Origin: an uncultured Prevotellaceae bacterium
GTDB taxonomy: Bacteria > Bacteroidota > Bacteroidia > Bacteroidales > Bacteroidaceae
NCBI GenBank assembly: GCA_937898415.1
Contig: CALDLA010000147.1
Location: 1 to 32,479, forward strand
DNA length: 32,479 nt
Direction: 5' to 3'
Of this stretch, positions 1 through 8,417 are shown piece by piece (the stretch's first letter is position 1; the number at the start of each line of letters is the position of its first letter). The position numbers and the translations under genes were made by a program. The notes under the pieces were generated by a model. It worked only from the letters and a program-made list of their open reading frames with translations, did no database searches and was not told the origin of the DNA.

Positions 1-53
1 TAACACTACAGATTCTGGTCCTGTCATTCTTGGTTCGAGTCCGAGTACCCCAA
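1..53 (+). tRNA. tRNA-Gln (anticodon CUG), 3' part only
   Basis: The window opens inside a tRNA, so the acceptor 5' strand and most of the D arm are missing. The anticodon stem is ACAGA/CCTGT around the loop TTCTGGT, which puts CTG at positions 34-36 and reads Gln. The T arm is CTTGG-TTCGAGT-CCGAG. The acceptor 3' strand TACCCCA and the discriminator A follow. CCA is not encoded. The closing pair of the anticodon stem is an A.C mismatch. The 3' end is the integration target of the mobile element to its right. Confidence 0.85.
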
Positions 54-57
54 CAAA
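42..57 (+). repeat. attL, left copy of 16-bp attachment repeat
   Basis: CGAGTACCCCAACAAA occurs here and again exactly at 25463-25478, in the same orientation. It covers the 3' T-stem strand, the acceptor strand and the first bases after the tRNA. This is a classic target for tyrosine integrases. The tRNA stays intact on this side. Confidence 0.88.
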
Positions 58-61
58 TTAA

Positions 62-97
62 AAAGCCAATCATCTGATTATCAGGTGGTTGGTTTTC
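62..97 (+). terminator. Element-borne terminator behind tRNA-Gln
   Basis: CCAATCATCTG pairs with CAGGTGGTTGG across an ATTAT loop, using some G.U pairs, and TTTTCTTTT follows. It lies inside the element. It therefore probably replaces the original tRNA terminator, which was moved to the far side of attR by the insertion. Confidence 0.7.
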
Positions 98-108
98 TTT
101 TATGGGTG

Positions 109-130
109 TTTTTCGCGTCGGATTCGCGTT
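109..130 (+). promoter_or_regulatory. Candidate integrase arm-type sites, left end
   Basis: TTTTTCGCGTCG (109-120) is followed by GATTCGCGTT. The same 12-mer appears near the right end at 25324-25335, and inverted at 25294-25305. Motifs shared by both ends of an element and lying near the core sites are typical of integrase arm-binding sites. The assignment is by position and repetition only. Confidence 0.5.
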
Positions 131-170
131 AAGAGTTGGGAAACTCAAAGTTTTGTGATAAGCCTGAACC

Positions 171-250
171 AAGAAAAAAATTGGGGATGCAATTATTATC
201 ACAATAACTGCACCCCTTACGTTCTTATAAAATTACCATTTCTGGCAATT
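171..250 (-). ncRNA. Short transcript of about 78 nt ending in a strong terminator
   Basis: Between the promoter and this end there is no usable reading frame. Only about 34 bases precede a long hairpin, in which GGGGTGCA and the bases after it pair with TGCATCCCC around a GTGAT loop. A run of seven U follows, so the hairpin is a terminator on this strand only. The unit is therefore a very small RNA at the element's left border. No known RNA family was recognised. Confidence 0.45.
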
Positions 251-256
251 CGGTTG

Positions 257-286
257 CAAAGTTACGAAAAAAGTGCGATAATCAAA
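257..286 (-). promoter_or_regulatory. Bacteroidetes-type promoter reading toward attL
   Basis: On the minus strand TTTG (283-286) lies 18 bases before TAACTTTG (257-264), an exact match to the TAnnTTTG box. Transcription would start near 250 and run toward the attachment site. Confidence 0.6.
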
Positions 287-372
287 ACTATTTGGCTCCA
301 AATATTTATTTGGATATAGATATTATAATGTATATGGTAATTATTGGAGGTTATTCTCAGATTCCGACATAG

Positions 373-408
373 TTTGTTACCAAGTCTAATCACAAACAAC
401 TATCTTTG
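373..408 (+). promoter_or_regulatory. Bacteroidetes-type promoter
   Basis: TTTG (373-376) and TATCTTTG (401-408) are present, but the 24-base spacer is longer than the usual 19-21. The expected start is near 415. Confidence 0.4.
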
Positions 409-414
409 CATCAT

Positions 415-575
415 CTTTTCTGAATCATAGAAAAGACTAAACTATTATACGAAAGAGTATGGAAGCAACAGGACATAGCGATGTCTGGATTTATATTTTA
501 GGTTAGTAGTAATATTTATAGTTTTAGATTTTGATTATTGGTTAGGAGGTTATTCGTAAGAATAGCCTCCTTTTT
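415..575 (+). ncRNA. Possible small transcript with a 15-codon reading frame
   Basis: The stretch runs from the promoter start site to a clear terminator at 544-575 (AGGAGGTTATTC, loop GTAA, GAATAGCCTCCT, then T5). The only reading frame with an ATG of note is at 459-506 and encodes MEATGHSDVWIYILG. It may be a leader or microprotein, or chance. The unit converges on the tape measure gene. Confidence 0.35.
544..575 (+). terminator. Intrinsic terminator
   Basis: A perfect stem of about 12 bp with a GTAA loop and five T. It ends the small plus-strand unit to its left. Confidence 0.75.
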
Positions 576-580
576 GAATG

Positions 581-610
581 AAAAAGCGGACGTTAAGACT
601 AACGCCCGCC
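581..610 (-). terminator. Terminator of the tape measure gene
   Basis: On the minus strand GCGG-GCGTTA, loop GTCT, TAACGT-CCGC is followed by five T. It lies 32 bases after the tape measure stop codon, back to back with the plus-strand terminator at 544-575. Confidence 0.8.
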
Positions 611-641
611 ACGCAACAAATAAAGATTATGGTCAAAAAGA

Positions 642-3600
642 TTACTTCACCTCAAACTGCTCTACACCAAGTGTCACATTGCGTAGAGTGTCGTTTATAC
701 TTCCAACTTTCTCGAACATTGCACCGCCACCTTCTTTCAGCATTACCCTGATTGCATCATTGCTTTCCATGATTGCTTGGGTACAGGCTGCAATCTCTGA
801 CAGCTTCGGTTCTATCACACCATGGATCATTTCAAATTGCTCCGCACGATACTCTGTGAAATTCATGCCCATCATATACAACTGTGTCATAATGCCGGAT
901 AGGTATTCACCACCATTGCCACCATTGTCACCATTACCAACGTTTCCAGTCGGTGTAATGCCTACGGATGCAATACCGCCCTCACCGATTTGCTCACCTG
1001 CAATCATTGGTAAGTATTGAGCAAGTATCAGACGTATAACTGCAACGTCCTGCCTTTCAGCGTTCATATATGCTGCCAGTATGTCGGCGGTCTCTTCCTT
1101 GATACCCTGAATACTTGCACTGAGGGTATTCGACGAATCTTTGTTCCTCAAACCACCAGAGTAGCCCATCTGTTCCATCATACTGTTTACACCAGTCAGA
1201 TATTCTTGCGCTGCTACAACCATGTTACTACCTTCGCCGCCGGGCTTGAAGTATTCTGCCATTTCAGCCAAAACCTTCTTCGATGCTTCCAGAGGATTTT
1301 GTGCAAGTTCATCCGTCGAAACCACACCGTCATGGAAGTTGCCTTGATTATCGGTGTAACCAAACAGACGGTTGCGCAAACGCTCAATCATAGGCTCTAT
1401 AATACCTATCTTCAGCATTTCACTCACCACGCTCTGCATGATAGACTTCGCAGTTTCGTTATACGCTTTTACGGCACTCTCGCCATTCTCAAAAGCGGTC
1501 ATAAGAGCATCGGAAATCTGGTCAGCCCAACCTTTAATATCAATGCCCCATAACTCATTAGCGATATCTTCGGAAAAGTTGCGAATCTGATCGTCAAGTT
1601 CAGCAATCTTCTTTTTGTATTCCTCCAAAGCCTCACTCGAACTTTTCTTCTTGTCTGCCTCGGCATCATACATCTTCAAGTAGTCTTCCCTCTGTGCTTT
1701 CAGGTTTGCAAGTTGCTGTTGGTAGCCAGTACCAGCATTGTTTTTCTGGTAATACTTATACATGGCTTCCTCTGCCTTAGATCTGTATCCTTGTCTTAGA
1801 TAAGATGGAAGAAGGGAACCTTTTTTTTGTAGCGCATTGGCTTGTTTCTGGTTTGGTGCATACTGATTCATGTAAGAACGTCGCAAGTTACCATTATCAT
1901 AGCCAAAAGTCCTTTCACGGGCTTGCAGGATAAGAGAGGTGTTGCTTTCAATGGCTTGCACATCTTCACGCAAAGCCTGTATCTGTCTCTCCAAACGGGC
2001 ATCATGTGTTTGTGCGATACCGCTTATAAGTCCTAACCCTGCACCTGCGGCCATTCCCCATGGGCCAAGAGCGGACAATGCGGACGCGCCTTGCATAGCA
2101 CCACCAAGAATACTGCTTGCATCTGCGGCAAAGTTAGCAGCTCCCGACATACCCAATGAATCAAATACACTGCCTACGAGGTCAAGGCTGTTTTGGAATG
2201 TCTGCAAGCCGTCAACAACCTTACCAATGGCTTTCTGGAAGTCCTCACTTTCATTTTTCATTCCGTCTTTTATCTGGTCTTTGGTAACGGTAGAGCCTAA
2301 CTTCACACCAAGAAGTTTCGACAATTCGGAGTTGGCCACCAAATCGCCTTTTTTCTGTGCCTGCTTGTAGTAGCCGCTAAGTTTACTGCGATTGCTCAGT
2401 GATTCACTGATAGCCTTGAACGGATTCCTGCCATTTACGACATTTGTCACCTTGTCAATGGCTTCATAGACGGCTTTCGTAGATTCAACACTGCCATTCA
2501 GGGTAGGTGCAATCTCACGTAGTTTAGCAAGCATACGCGAAAGTGTTGCTGTTGAAACCCTGTCTAAGTCTGCGAATATACGACCCCATTCCTCAGTAGC
2601 CTTGAAGTTATTCCAAGTCTCATCGGCAATCTTCTTGTTTGCCGTTTCAGTAGCGTTTTTGATAAGGGCATTACGCTGTTTCTGTTGGTCTTCAGTAGGA
2701 GTATCACCTCCAGTCATTTCCTTAATGGCTGCAATCTCCTTTTCAAGTTCACGGTTGATGTCGGCGACTTTCTCGGCATAGCCTTTCGCATTCTTGATTG
2801 CTTCTGCATACAGATCAAGATTCTGCTTCTTTATTTTGGCATTGTTCTTTTGCCATTCATCCCAAATCTTGAATATGGCACTATTCTTACCGAACTTGCT
2901 GACTTCGCTTTCACTCTTGCCAAAGATATCGGATGCTGACTGGCTGCTACCAGACTTTTTCAGTTCATCGTTCATCTTATCGGTTAAGTAGGAGGCCATG
3001 GAAGAGTTTTCTGCCACACCTGCTATCTTTGCAGCGAAAGAAGAGTCACCAGTCAAATCATACCATTTCTTGTAAGTGTCATAGTTCTCATTTACCACAC
3101 TTAGCAGACGTTCAAGTTCACTGACGGCATCGGCAACACCATCTTTGAACAAACGCAATTCTTCTGTACCCTTCTTTGCACCAAGTTCCTCAATGAAACT
3201 CTTACGATCACCCTTAGTGCCAAGAATCTTAGCGGCTTCGTCAAGACTGCCGTTAAAATCATTGGGATTGGAGAAATAACCCCACAATGGGGCATAGTTT
3301 CCATCAGACTTCAATTTCGATTCAGCCTGCGCCCGCGTCATTAACTTCTCAAGTTGTGCCAACTCCTGCCTATACTTTTCCAGAAGTTGTATGCGCTTTC
3401 TCCACAACTCCAGTTCCTTATCAGTCTTTGCCGTATTCTTGTCTCGGAAAGTCTTACCACCACTATTCGGGTCAGAGAGGGAAATGCCAGTAGCGGCATT
3501 GAATCCCATTGCATCATTCAGTTTCTTAGCATAGGAATCATAGTCAGCAAGCATATTCTCAAAGATGGTTGCATCCTTTCCGGGATTCTCTTTCTTCCAC

Positions 3601-6600
3601 TGATTGACAAGTGCTGTCCTTTGTGTAAGTCCAAGTGCCTTCATGCCACCGCTAACGTCAACACCCATCTTTATCATCAATGGCTTTACATTGTTGAAGT
3701 AGTCCTGTGCTGCTTTGTAGTCCTGGCGAATCTTACTGATAACGTCGCCAAAGTTGGTAGCGGTCTTGATGTCAATGTTCCAGTCGTGACCAACCAAATC
3801 TTTCAATGACTGTTCCATTGCATTGATTCTGGCGGCGGCTTCGACCGTCTTCACGTCAAGTTGAATGCCAAACTTTTCACTTGCGAGTTTCTGCACTTTC
3901 TCACGAATGTCTTCAGTGGCATTATCGGCTTTGCTTACAGTCTCAGCCAGAGCCAGTGCAATAGCCTGCTTCTGTGACTCGGAGAGGTTCTTGAAGTTCC
4001 AACCTGCCTCAGTGAGTTTTGCTTTCAGACTGTTAGCCCATTTGGTTGCATCAGCCTCCATTGTTGCATAGGCGTTTTTCATTAGCCAAGCATACTTATC
4101 CGGGCCATCAGCACCAAGATAACCACCACCAGAGCCATGGAAGACGTGACTTAATGCCTTGCTCTCCCATTTGGTCATACTCTTTCTTGCATCTTCAAAT
4201 GCTTTGACGGCATCGGTGTACTTATCCTGATTCTCAATGAGAATCTTCAACTGCTCGGCTTCTGTGAGGTTGCGTTTCTCATTCTTCACCATAGCGGCAT
4301 TAGCCACTTTCAAAGCATCGGCAAACGTCTTCTCACTACGGGCTGCAGTAAGTGCTGTGTCAATGCTCTGCGAGTGCTTAACCGTAAGTTCTGTAATGGA
4401 ATCGTTGTATCTCTTAACGGCATTGGAATAGTCGTTGATATTGTGGATGAAACTATCATTGAACCAACCGCCATTAGTCGCATTCTCAGCATATTCAATG
4501 GCACTGCTAACCTGTTTGAGATAGACGTAAGCCTCAGCAGTTTGGGTCACAGACTTAGCGAGAATGTCATATTGCTCTGCAACACTGCGGATATTGCCTT
4601 TATCGTCTTTGAATGACTCATTGAGTATGCGGTTAGGAGTGGCGGCATATTCACTGATAAACTGAGTCCACTTGTCTATTTGAGCCATCATGTCCTGTGT
4701 TGACATTTCTGCCGACGGTTTATAGGTGAATTTGCCATTGAGAATATCCTTAACGTCACCAACCTCAACTTCAACGTCGTTGACCTTGAATGTCATGCCA
4801 GTGGCTTCCATCATGGTACGGATATTCTTGATACCCTCCACTGCACGGTTGAATAGATCGTCGTTCAACTGCTTTGCACGGTCAACTTCGATCTTGTTAC
4901 GCTGCCACAGTTCCATGACACCCGCAAGCAAGGCGAATAAAGCCATCTGAGGATTCAGGAACAAACTCTTCATGGCTGTTCCCAACTTCACAAATCCCAT
5001 GCTCAAACCATTCACCACGCCTGTCATTGCACCGTAGGTACGGACGCTATTAACGGCGGCGATACCTGCTGACTTTTCAGCCCGTGTCAGGTCAGAAAGA
5101 ATGATTGCTTGTCTGGCTTGAGCCTTAGAGGTCTTACCAAGTGCAACTTGACGTGCAAGGTCTTCCGTTGTCTGTCTGCGTTCAGACAATGCAAGGGCAT
5201 TACCGAAAACTATCTGCTCTCTGGTTGTGGCTATGCGGAGCTTCTGAGCGTCGTTAAGTTGTCGTGACAATCCTATGCGACGGCCTATCCATGACTGAGC
5301 AAGTCTTTCACTGGCAGTCCACTTATGGGTAGTGGCTATCATGGCATTTTCAGCGAGGGTAATGTCACGGTAACTTCTGGCAAGGCGCAAACTGGCAATC
5401 TCTGCCCTCTGATATGCCTTGATACCGTTCATTACTGCGACGGCATTAGCACCAAGCAATGAGTTGACGAGAGCCATGTATGTTTTAACCGCTCCAAATG
5501 CGACAATTCCAGAGCCTACAATGGTAAACAGTTCCTCCCAATGCCGTGACAGAGTGGTGAGAATGGCTGCAAGGTCTTTCAGCCCGCTACCGACACCACT
5601 TTCTGCAATCTCGTTGAACATGATCTCGTAGGAGTCACGGAGATTCTTGAACTTCGCATTAAGAGCCTGCGACATCGTTTCCTGTGCCTCAAAGAACGGG
5701 CCACCCTGGCTCGTCAAGTCTTTCAGCACATTCAACACATCGTCATAGCCAATCTCTTTTCGGGAAACCATCTTACGTATCTGCGACGTGGTTACACCGA
5801 ACTTATCTGCCAATCTCTGTAACAACGGAACATTGGCCATGGAGAATTGACGCAAGGTATAACCAGTAAGAGCCGTCTCGGAACGGACGTGACCCAAGGC
5901 CAATGCCAAACGGCTTACGTCAGTGCCAGTTGCAGCGGATATGTCTGCCAAACGCTTCGTCATATCATACAACTCACTGTATTCAAAGCCAAAGGCACTG
6001 AGTTGCTTTGTCATGGCATCAAGTTCTGTCACGCCAAATGGTGACTTGATAGCCAGATTCTTCACTTTAGAGAAAAGGTCGGTGGCATGAGCCGTGTCAC
6101 CAAGGATTGCACCGATGCTAAGACGCTGCTGTTCAAGTTTACCGCCTTTCTCGATGATATTGTCAATAAAGGATTTTGCACCCCATACACTGATATATTG
6201 GGCTGCAAGGCTCTTCAAGTCCTGCAATGTCTGAGACTGGCCATGAAGTGCCGATGTGCTTTGGCTGATAGCCTGTGCAAGTCGCATTTCCTCACCTGCC
6301 AACCACGTAACGGCGGCGACGGCTGAATTTCTTGCGGCAATGTTGATTCTCGTTTCCTGAGTGTTCTGCTGAATCCGTTGCGTCAATGCTCGATAACCAC
6401 CCTCGGCTTTCAACATCTGTGCTGTTGTGCCATCGTCCAAATGACCACCGTTCTTGAATATGGCAGCAAACTTCTTCATATAGCTGTCCATATCCTGCAA
6501 CAGCTTATCCAGATTGGGAGTCTTCACACCAAGGTTGTTAGCCTGAGACTGTAACAACTGCAAAGAAGCAATCTTCTTCTCAAGAACGGCAATCTGATAA

Positions 6601-7295
6601 ACGGCTTCATTGACACTACGCTTGTCTATCAACTTCTGCTTCTCTGCCGCCCGGCTCTGCTCTCGCTGTGTCCTCGACAATCCGTTAATCTCATTCCTCA
6701 ACAGGCGTATCACCTGCATATAGCGGTCGTACTGATTCATCATAGACGTAACAGCACCGCTATTGCCAAGGAACTTAGGATTACTCGAAAGACGGCTCAT
6801 TTCCGCTGCAAACGTCTTCATTTCGGCAATGACCTGCTTGTAACTGCTGACATCAACACCAAGACACCTTGCATGGGCGCGATCCATCTGCAAGGCATTC
6901 ACGGACTTCATCATGTCGGCGTAGGCATCCACTACGCGCTTCTTCGACTTCTCGATTTCATCCGCTACTTTCTTGCTTTCATCCGCTCCACGTCTCAGGG
7001 GCTTGGTGATGTTGTCGGCGACGTTCCGTAGTCCAGAAGCGTCATTCAACTCTTTCAGCTTCTTCTTCAGACCGTCAATCTCCTTCTGCATACGCTCAAT
7101 CTTGGAGGTGTCGCCAATCTTCAAGTTCTTTAATGCACGAATAACTGACTCGGCATCGCCAAAGTCAATCTTCAACTTGTAACCTTTGCCACCATTGTTG
7201 ACAAAGTTGTTGATCTTCTCAGTCCAATCCTTTAACTTCTTGTCAAGTTGCTCGATAGAGACAGAGAACATCAGAGGTGATAAATTTTCTGCCAT
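642..7295 (-). CDS. Phage tail tape measure protein (2217 residues)
   Basis: Tape measure proteins sit inside the growing tail tube, set its length and usually help DNA entry. The first ~350 residues are rich in charged helices. Around residue 415 comes the typical tape measure segment with SPFGVTELDAMTKQ, followed by the GTDVSRLALALGHV stretch. Hydrophobic segments lie near 600 (GSGIVAFGAVKTYMALVNSL) and 785 (MALFALLAGVMELW). A Gly/Ala-rich hydrophobic stretch lies near 1750 (SALGPWGMAAGAGLGLISGI). The rest is mostly coiled coil. I chose the start at MAENLSPLMF. A further 21 upstream codons are open, but they overlap a palindrome and read like leader sequence. The gene stands alone, opposite in strand to the other tail-like genes and about 11 kb from the nearest. 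By the usual rule of about 0.15 nm per residue it would set a tail of roughly 330 nm. Confidence 0.9.
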   Translation of the reverse strand: MAENLSPLMFSVSIEQLDKKLKDWTEKINNFVNNGGKGYKLKIDFGDAESVIRALKNLKIGDTSKIERMQKEIDGLKKKLKELNDASGLRNVADNITKPLRRGADESKKVADEIEKSKKRVVDAYADMMKSVNALQMDRAHARCLGVDVSSYKQVIAEMKTFAAEMSRLSSNPKFLGNSGAVTSMMNQYDRYMQVIRLLRNEINGLSRTQREQSRAAEKQKLIDKRSVNEAVYQIAVLEKKIASLQLLQSQANNLGVKTPNLDKLLQDMDSYMKKFAAIFKNGGHLDDGTTAQMLKAEGGYRALTQRIQQNTQETRINIAARNSAVAAVTWLAGEEMRLAQAISQSTSALHGQSQTLQDLKSLAAQYISVWGAKSFIDNIIEKGGKLEQQRLSIGAILGDTAHATDLFSKVKNLAIKSPFGVTELDAMTKQLSAFGFEYSELYDMTKRLADISAATGTDVSRLALALGHVRSETALTGYTLRQFSMANVPLLQRLADKFGVTTSQIRKMVSRKEIGYDDVLNVLKDLTSQGGPFFEAQETMSQALNAKFKNLRDSYEIMFNEIAESGVGSGLKDLAAILTTLSRHWEELFTIVGSGIVAFGAVKTYMALVNSLLGANAVAVMNGIKAYQRAEIASLRLARSYRDITLAENAMIATTHKWTASERLAQSWIGRRIGLSRQLNDAQKLRIATTREQIVFGNALALSERRQTTEDLARQVALGKTSKAQARQAIILSDLTRAEKSAGIAAVNSVRTYGAMTGVVNGLSMGFVKLGTAMKSLFLNPQMALFALLAGVMELWQRNKIEVDRAKQLNDDLFNRAVEGIKNIRTMMEATGMTFKVNDVEVEVGDVKDILNGKFTYKPSAEMSTQDMMAQIDKWTQFISEYAATPNRILNESFKDDKGNIRSVAEQYDILAKSVTQTAEAYVYLKQVSSAIEYAENATNGGWFNDSFIHNINDYSNAVKRYNDSITELTVKHSQSIDTALTAARSEKTFADALKVANAAMVKNEKRNLTEAEQLKILIENQDKYTDAVKAFEDARKSMTKWESKALSHVFHGSGGGYLGADGPDKYAWLMKNAYATMEADATKWANSLKAKLTEAGWNFKNLSESQKQAIALALAETVSKADNATEDIREKVQKLASEKFGIQLDVKTVEAAARINAMEQSLKDLVGHDWNIDIKTATNFGDVISKIRQDYKAAQDYFNNVKPLMIKMGVDVSGGMKALGLTQRTALVNQWKKENPGKDATIFENMLADYDSYAKKLNDAMGFNAATGISLSDPNSGGKTFRDKNTAKTDKELELWRKRIQLLEKYRQELAQLEKLMTRAQAESKLKSDGNYAPLWGYFSNPNDFNGSLDEAAKILGTKGDRKSFIEELGAKKGTEELRLFKDGVADAVSELERLLSVVNENYDTYKKWYDLTGDSSFAAKIAGVAENSSMASYLTDKMNDELKKSGSSQSASDIFGKSESEVSKFGKNSAIFKIWDEWQKNNAKIKKQNLDLYAEAIKNAKGYAEKVADINRELEKEIAAIKEMTGGDTPTEDQQKQRNALIKNATETANKKIADETWNNFKATEEWGRIFADLDRVSTATLSRMLAKLREIAPTLNGSVESTKAVYEAIDKVTNVVNGRNPFKAISESLSNRSKLSGYYKQAQKKGDLVANSELSKLLGVKLGSTVTKDQIKDGMKNESEDFQKAIGKVVDGLQTFQNSLDLVGSVFDSLGMSGAANFAADASSILGGAMQGASALSALGPWGMAAGAGLGLISGIAQTHDARLERQIQALREDVQAIESNTSLILQARERTFGYDNGNLRRSYMNQYAPNQKQANALQKKGSLLPSYLRQGYRSKAEEAMYKYYQKNNAGTGYQQQLANLKAQREDYLKMYDAEADKKKSSSEALEEYKKKIAELDDQIRNFSEDIANELWGIDIKGWADQISDALMTAFENGESAVKAYNETAKSIMQSVVSEMLKIGIIEPMIERLRNRLFGYTDNQGNFHDGVVSTDELAQNPLEASKKVLAEMAEYFKPGGEGSNMVVAAQEYLTGVNSMMEQMGYSGGLRNKDSSNTLSASIQGIKEETADILAAYMNAERQDVAVIRLILAQYLPMIAGEQIGEGGIASVGITPTGNVGNGDNGGNGGEYLSGIMTQLYMMGMNFTEYRAEQFEMIHGVIEPKLSEIAACTQAIMESNDAIRVMLKEGGGAMFEKVGSINDTLRNVTLGVEQFEVK

Positions 7296-7328
7296 AGTCT
7301 TATATATTTTTGTGTTGCTATGACAAAG

Positions 7329-7349
7329 TTTGTAAAATTCTTTTACAAA
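7329..7349. promoter_or_regulatory. Palindrome upstream of the tape measure start
   Basis: TTTGTAAAA and TTTTACAAA form a perfect 9-bp inverted repeat around TTC, 34 bases before the chosen start codon. A TATTTTTG box on the minus strand (7356-7363) lies just upstream. The palindrome could be an operator or a leader hairpin. No -33 box was found, so the promoter is uncertain. Confidence 0.35.
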
Positions 7350-7457
7350 ACCTCGCAAAAATATTGGGAATCTTTGAAAAATCGAAGAAAAAAGTTGAAT
7401 TATTATCAGTTTTCAATAATTTACCACCAAAAACAAGGAATTGTAATAATAATTTAC

Positions 7458-7465
7458 TACCTTTG
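7458..7465 (+). promoter_or_regulatory. -7 box of a small RNA promoter
   Basis: TACCTTTG matches TAnnTTTG exactly and is followed by C. A TTG 14 bases upstream is too close to be a standard -33 box. The expected start is near 7472. Confidence 0.45.
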
Positions 7466-7471
7466 CATCGT

Positions 7472-7659
7472 GACTTGATTAGCCCGAACGAAGGTGACTT
7501 CGTGACTCGTCCAACTGCTTCTGTAACTGCAAAGACTATTCTGGGTACGTCATAGCGGTTATATGTCCGGACAATGGAGCAGCCGATTTAGAGAATCGTA
7601 GCACACCAAACTATCAAGAAGCCCGCTCAGTTGCCCTTGCTGAACGGGCTTTTTTCATG
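7472..7659 (+). ncRNA. Candidate structured small RNA, about 185 nt
   Basis: This stretch has a promoter box on its left, a strong terminator on its right and no convincing reading frame between them. Stable local hairpins are visible. ACGAAG/CTTCGT closes a GTGA (GNRA-type) loop near the 5' end, GATT/AATC surrounds TAGAG near the 3' end, and TGTCCGGACA is self-complementary. The length is close to that of 6S RNA, but I cannot identify the family. It lies in the divergent gap between the tape measure gene and the sigma-like gene. Confidence 0.6.
7618..7655 (+). terminator. Terminator of the small RNA
   Basis: AGCCCG with TCAG pairs with CTGA and CGGGCT, and six T follow. A textbook intrinsic terminator. 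Confidence 0.85.
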
Positions 7660-7828
7660 CCAATTCTGTTGTTCAATCTGTTGTTCAATATTATCGACAA
7701 AAGCAAACACTACACCAGTGTTTATCCGCATCTGCTGTTGCTCAAATGATACACCTAAAGATACGCAGAAACCCGCTAAAACAAAGGGCAAACGAAAGGT
7801 CGAAGATACACCTAAAGATACACTTAGC

Positions 7829-8120
7829 GACCAACAAAACGACCAGCAAAAATTGTCGGCAATTATCTGACATCGTGAACTTTGTAAAGTTTATTTACGA
7901 ATCAGCGACCAACAAACGACCAACAAAGTAGCCAACAGACAAAATCCTGACATAACTGCCTGCATATTCGATATATACAACACTCTGGATATGGATAGTA
8001 ACAGGCGAAATAACCATCAAATCAACCAACAGATATAGTATCGTAACTATCTGTAATTATGATGGTTGGCAAAATGACTTAGAAGCAAGCAACCAGCAAA
8101 GCAACCAACAGATAACCAAC
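7829..8120 (+). repeat. Cluster of ACCAACA-type short repeats
   Basis: About ten copies of (G/A)ACCAACARA or close variants (ACCAGCAAA, GCCAACAGA) lie at irregular spacing, for example at 7829, 7840, 7906, 7918, 8024 and 8103-8120. An imperfect inverted repeat, AACCATCA (8012-8019) and TGATGGTT (8060-8067), lies within the cluster. No reading frame runs through it. It may be a protein-binding array or decayed sequence. Confidence 0.45.
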
Positions 8121-8208
8121 AGAATCTTGGAAGTGAAAACGAAAAATTTAAAAATGAAAATTGAAAAATCTCGGCGAAAGGTGAGGTGGGGGCGTTATAA
8201 AGTTCCAA

Positions 8209-8250
8209 GGGGGGGGTAGGGGGTATAAATACGAGAATCGTATTTATACC
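8209..8250. other. G-run followed by a perfect 13-bp hairpin
   Basis: Eight G, TA and five G lead directly into GGTATAAATACGA, loop GAA, TCGTATTTATACC (8222-8250), with perfectly complementary arms. Neither strand has a T-run behind it, so it is not a usual terminator. A strand-specific origin or nick site, a recombination site or an operator are possible. It lies 95 bases before the -33 box of the sigma-like gene. Confidence 0.55.
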
Positions 8251-8344
8251 TATATATATAAAATGTTACATTATATCCATAATGTCGCAATATTGAGACA
8301 AATAAACAAAATATCTAATAAGGGCAAACTTTTATATTAAAATA

Positions 8345-8376
8345 TTTGGTAGTACGAAATATTATTTATAACTTTG
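8345..8376 (+). promoter_or_regulatory. Promoter of the sigma-like gene
   Basis: TTTG (8345-8348), a 20-base spacer and TAACTTTG (8369-8376) match the Bacteroidetes consensus. The spacer contains AGTACGA, the motif of the iteron cluster at 10849-11002. A factor binding those repeats could also act here. Confidence 0.75.
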
Positions 8377-8417
8377 CGCCGTATTAATGACATATCACAC
8401 ACTAAAATTTTAAAGTT

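Noticed and set aside
538..1553. Plus-strand open frames across the tape measure 3' end
   Set aside because: They lie opposite a clear coding gene, have unlikely composition and begin over a terminator; they are mirror frames.
7472..7659. Retron or diversity-generating element RNA
   Set aside because: No reverse transcriptase gene lies anywhere in the window and no template/variable repeat pair was found.
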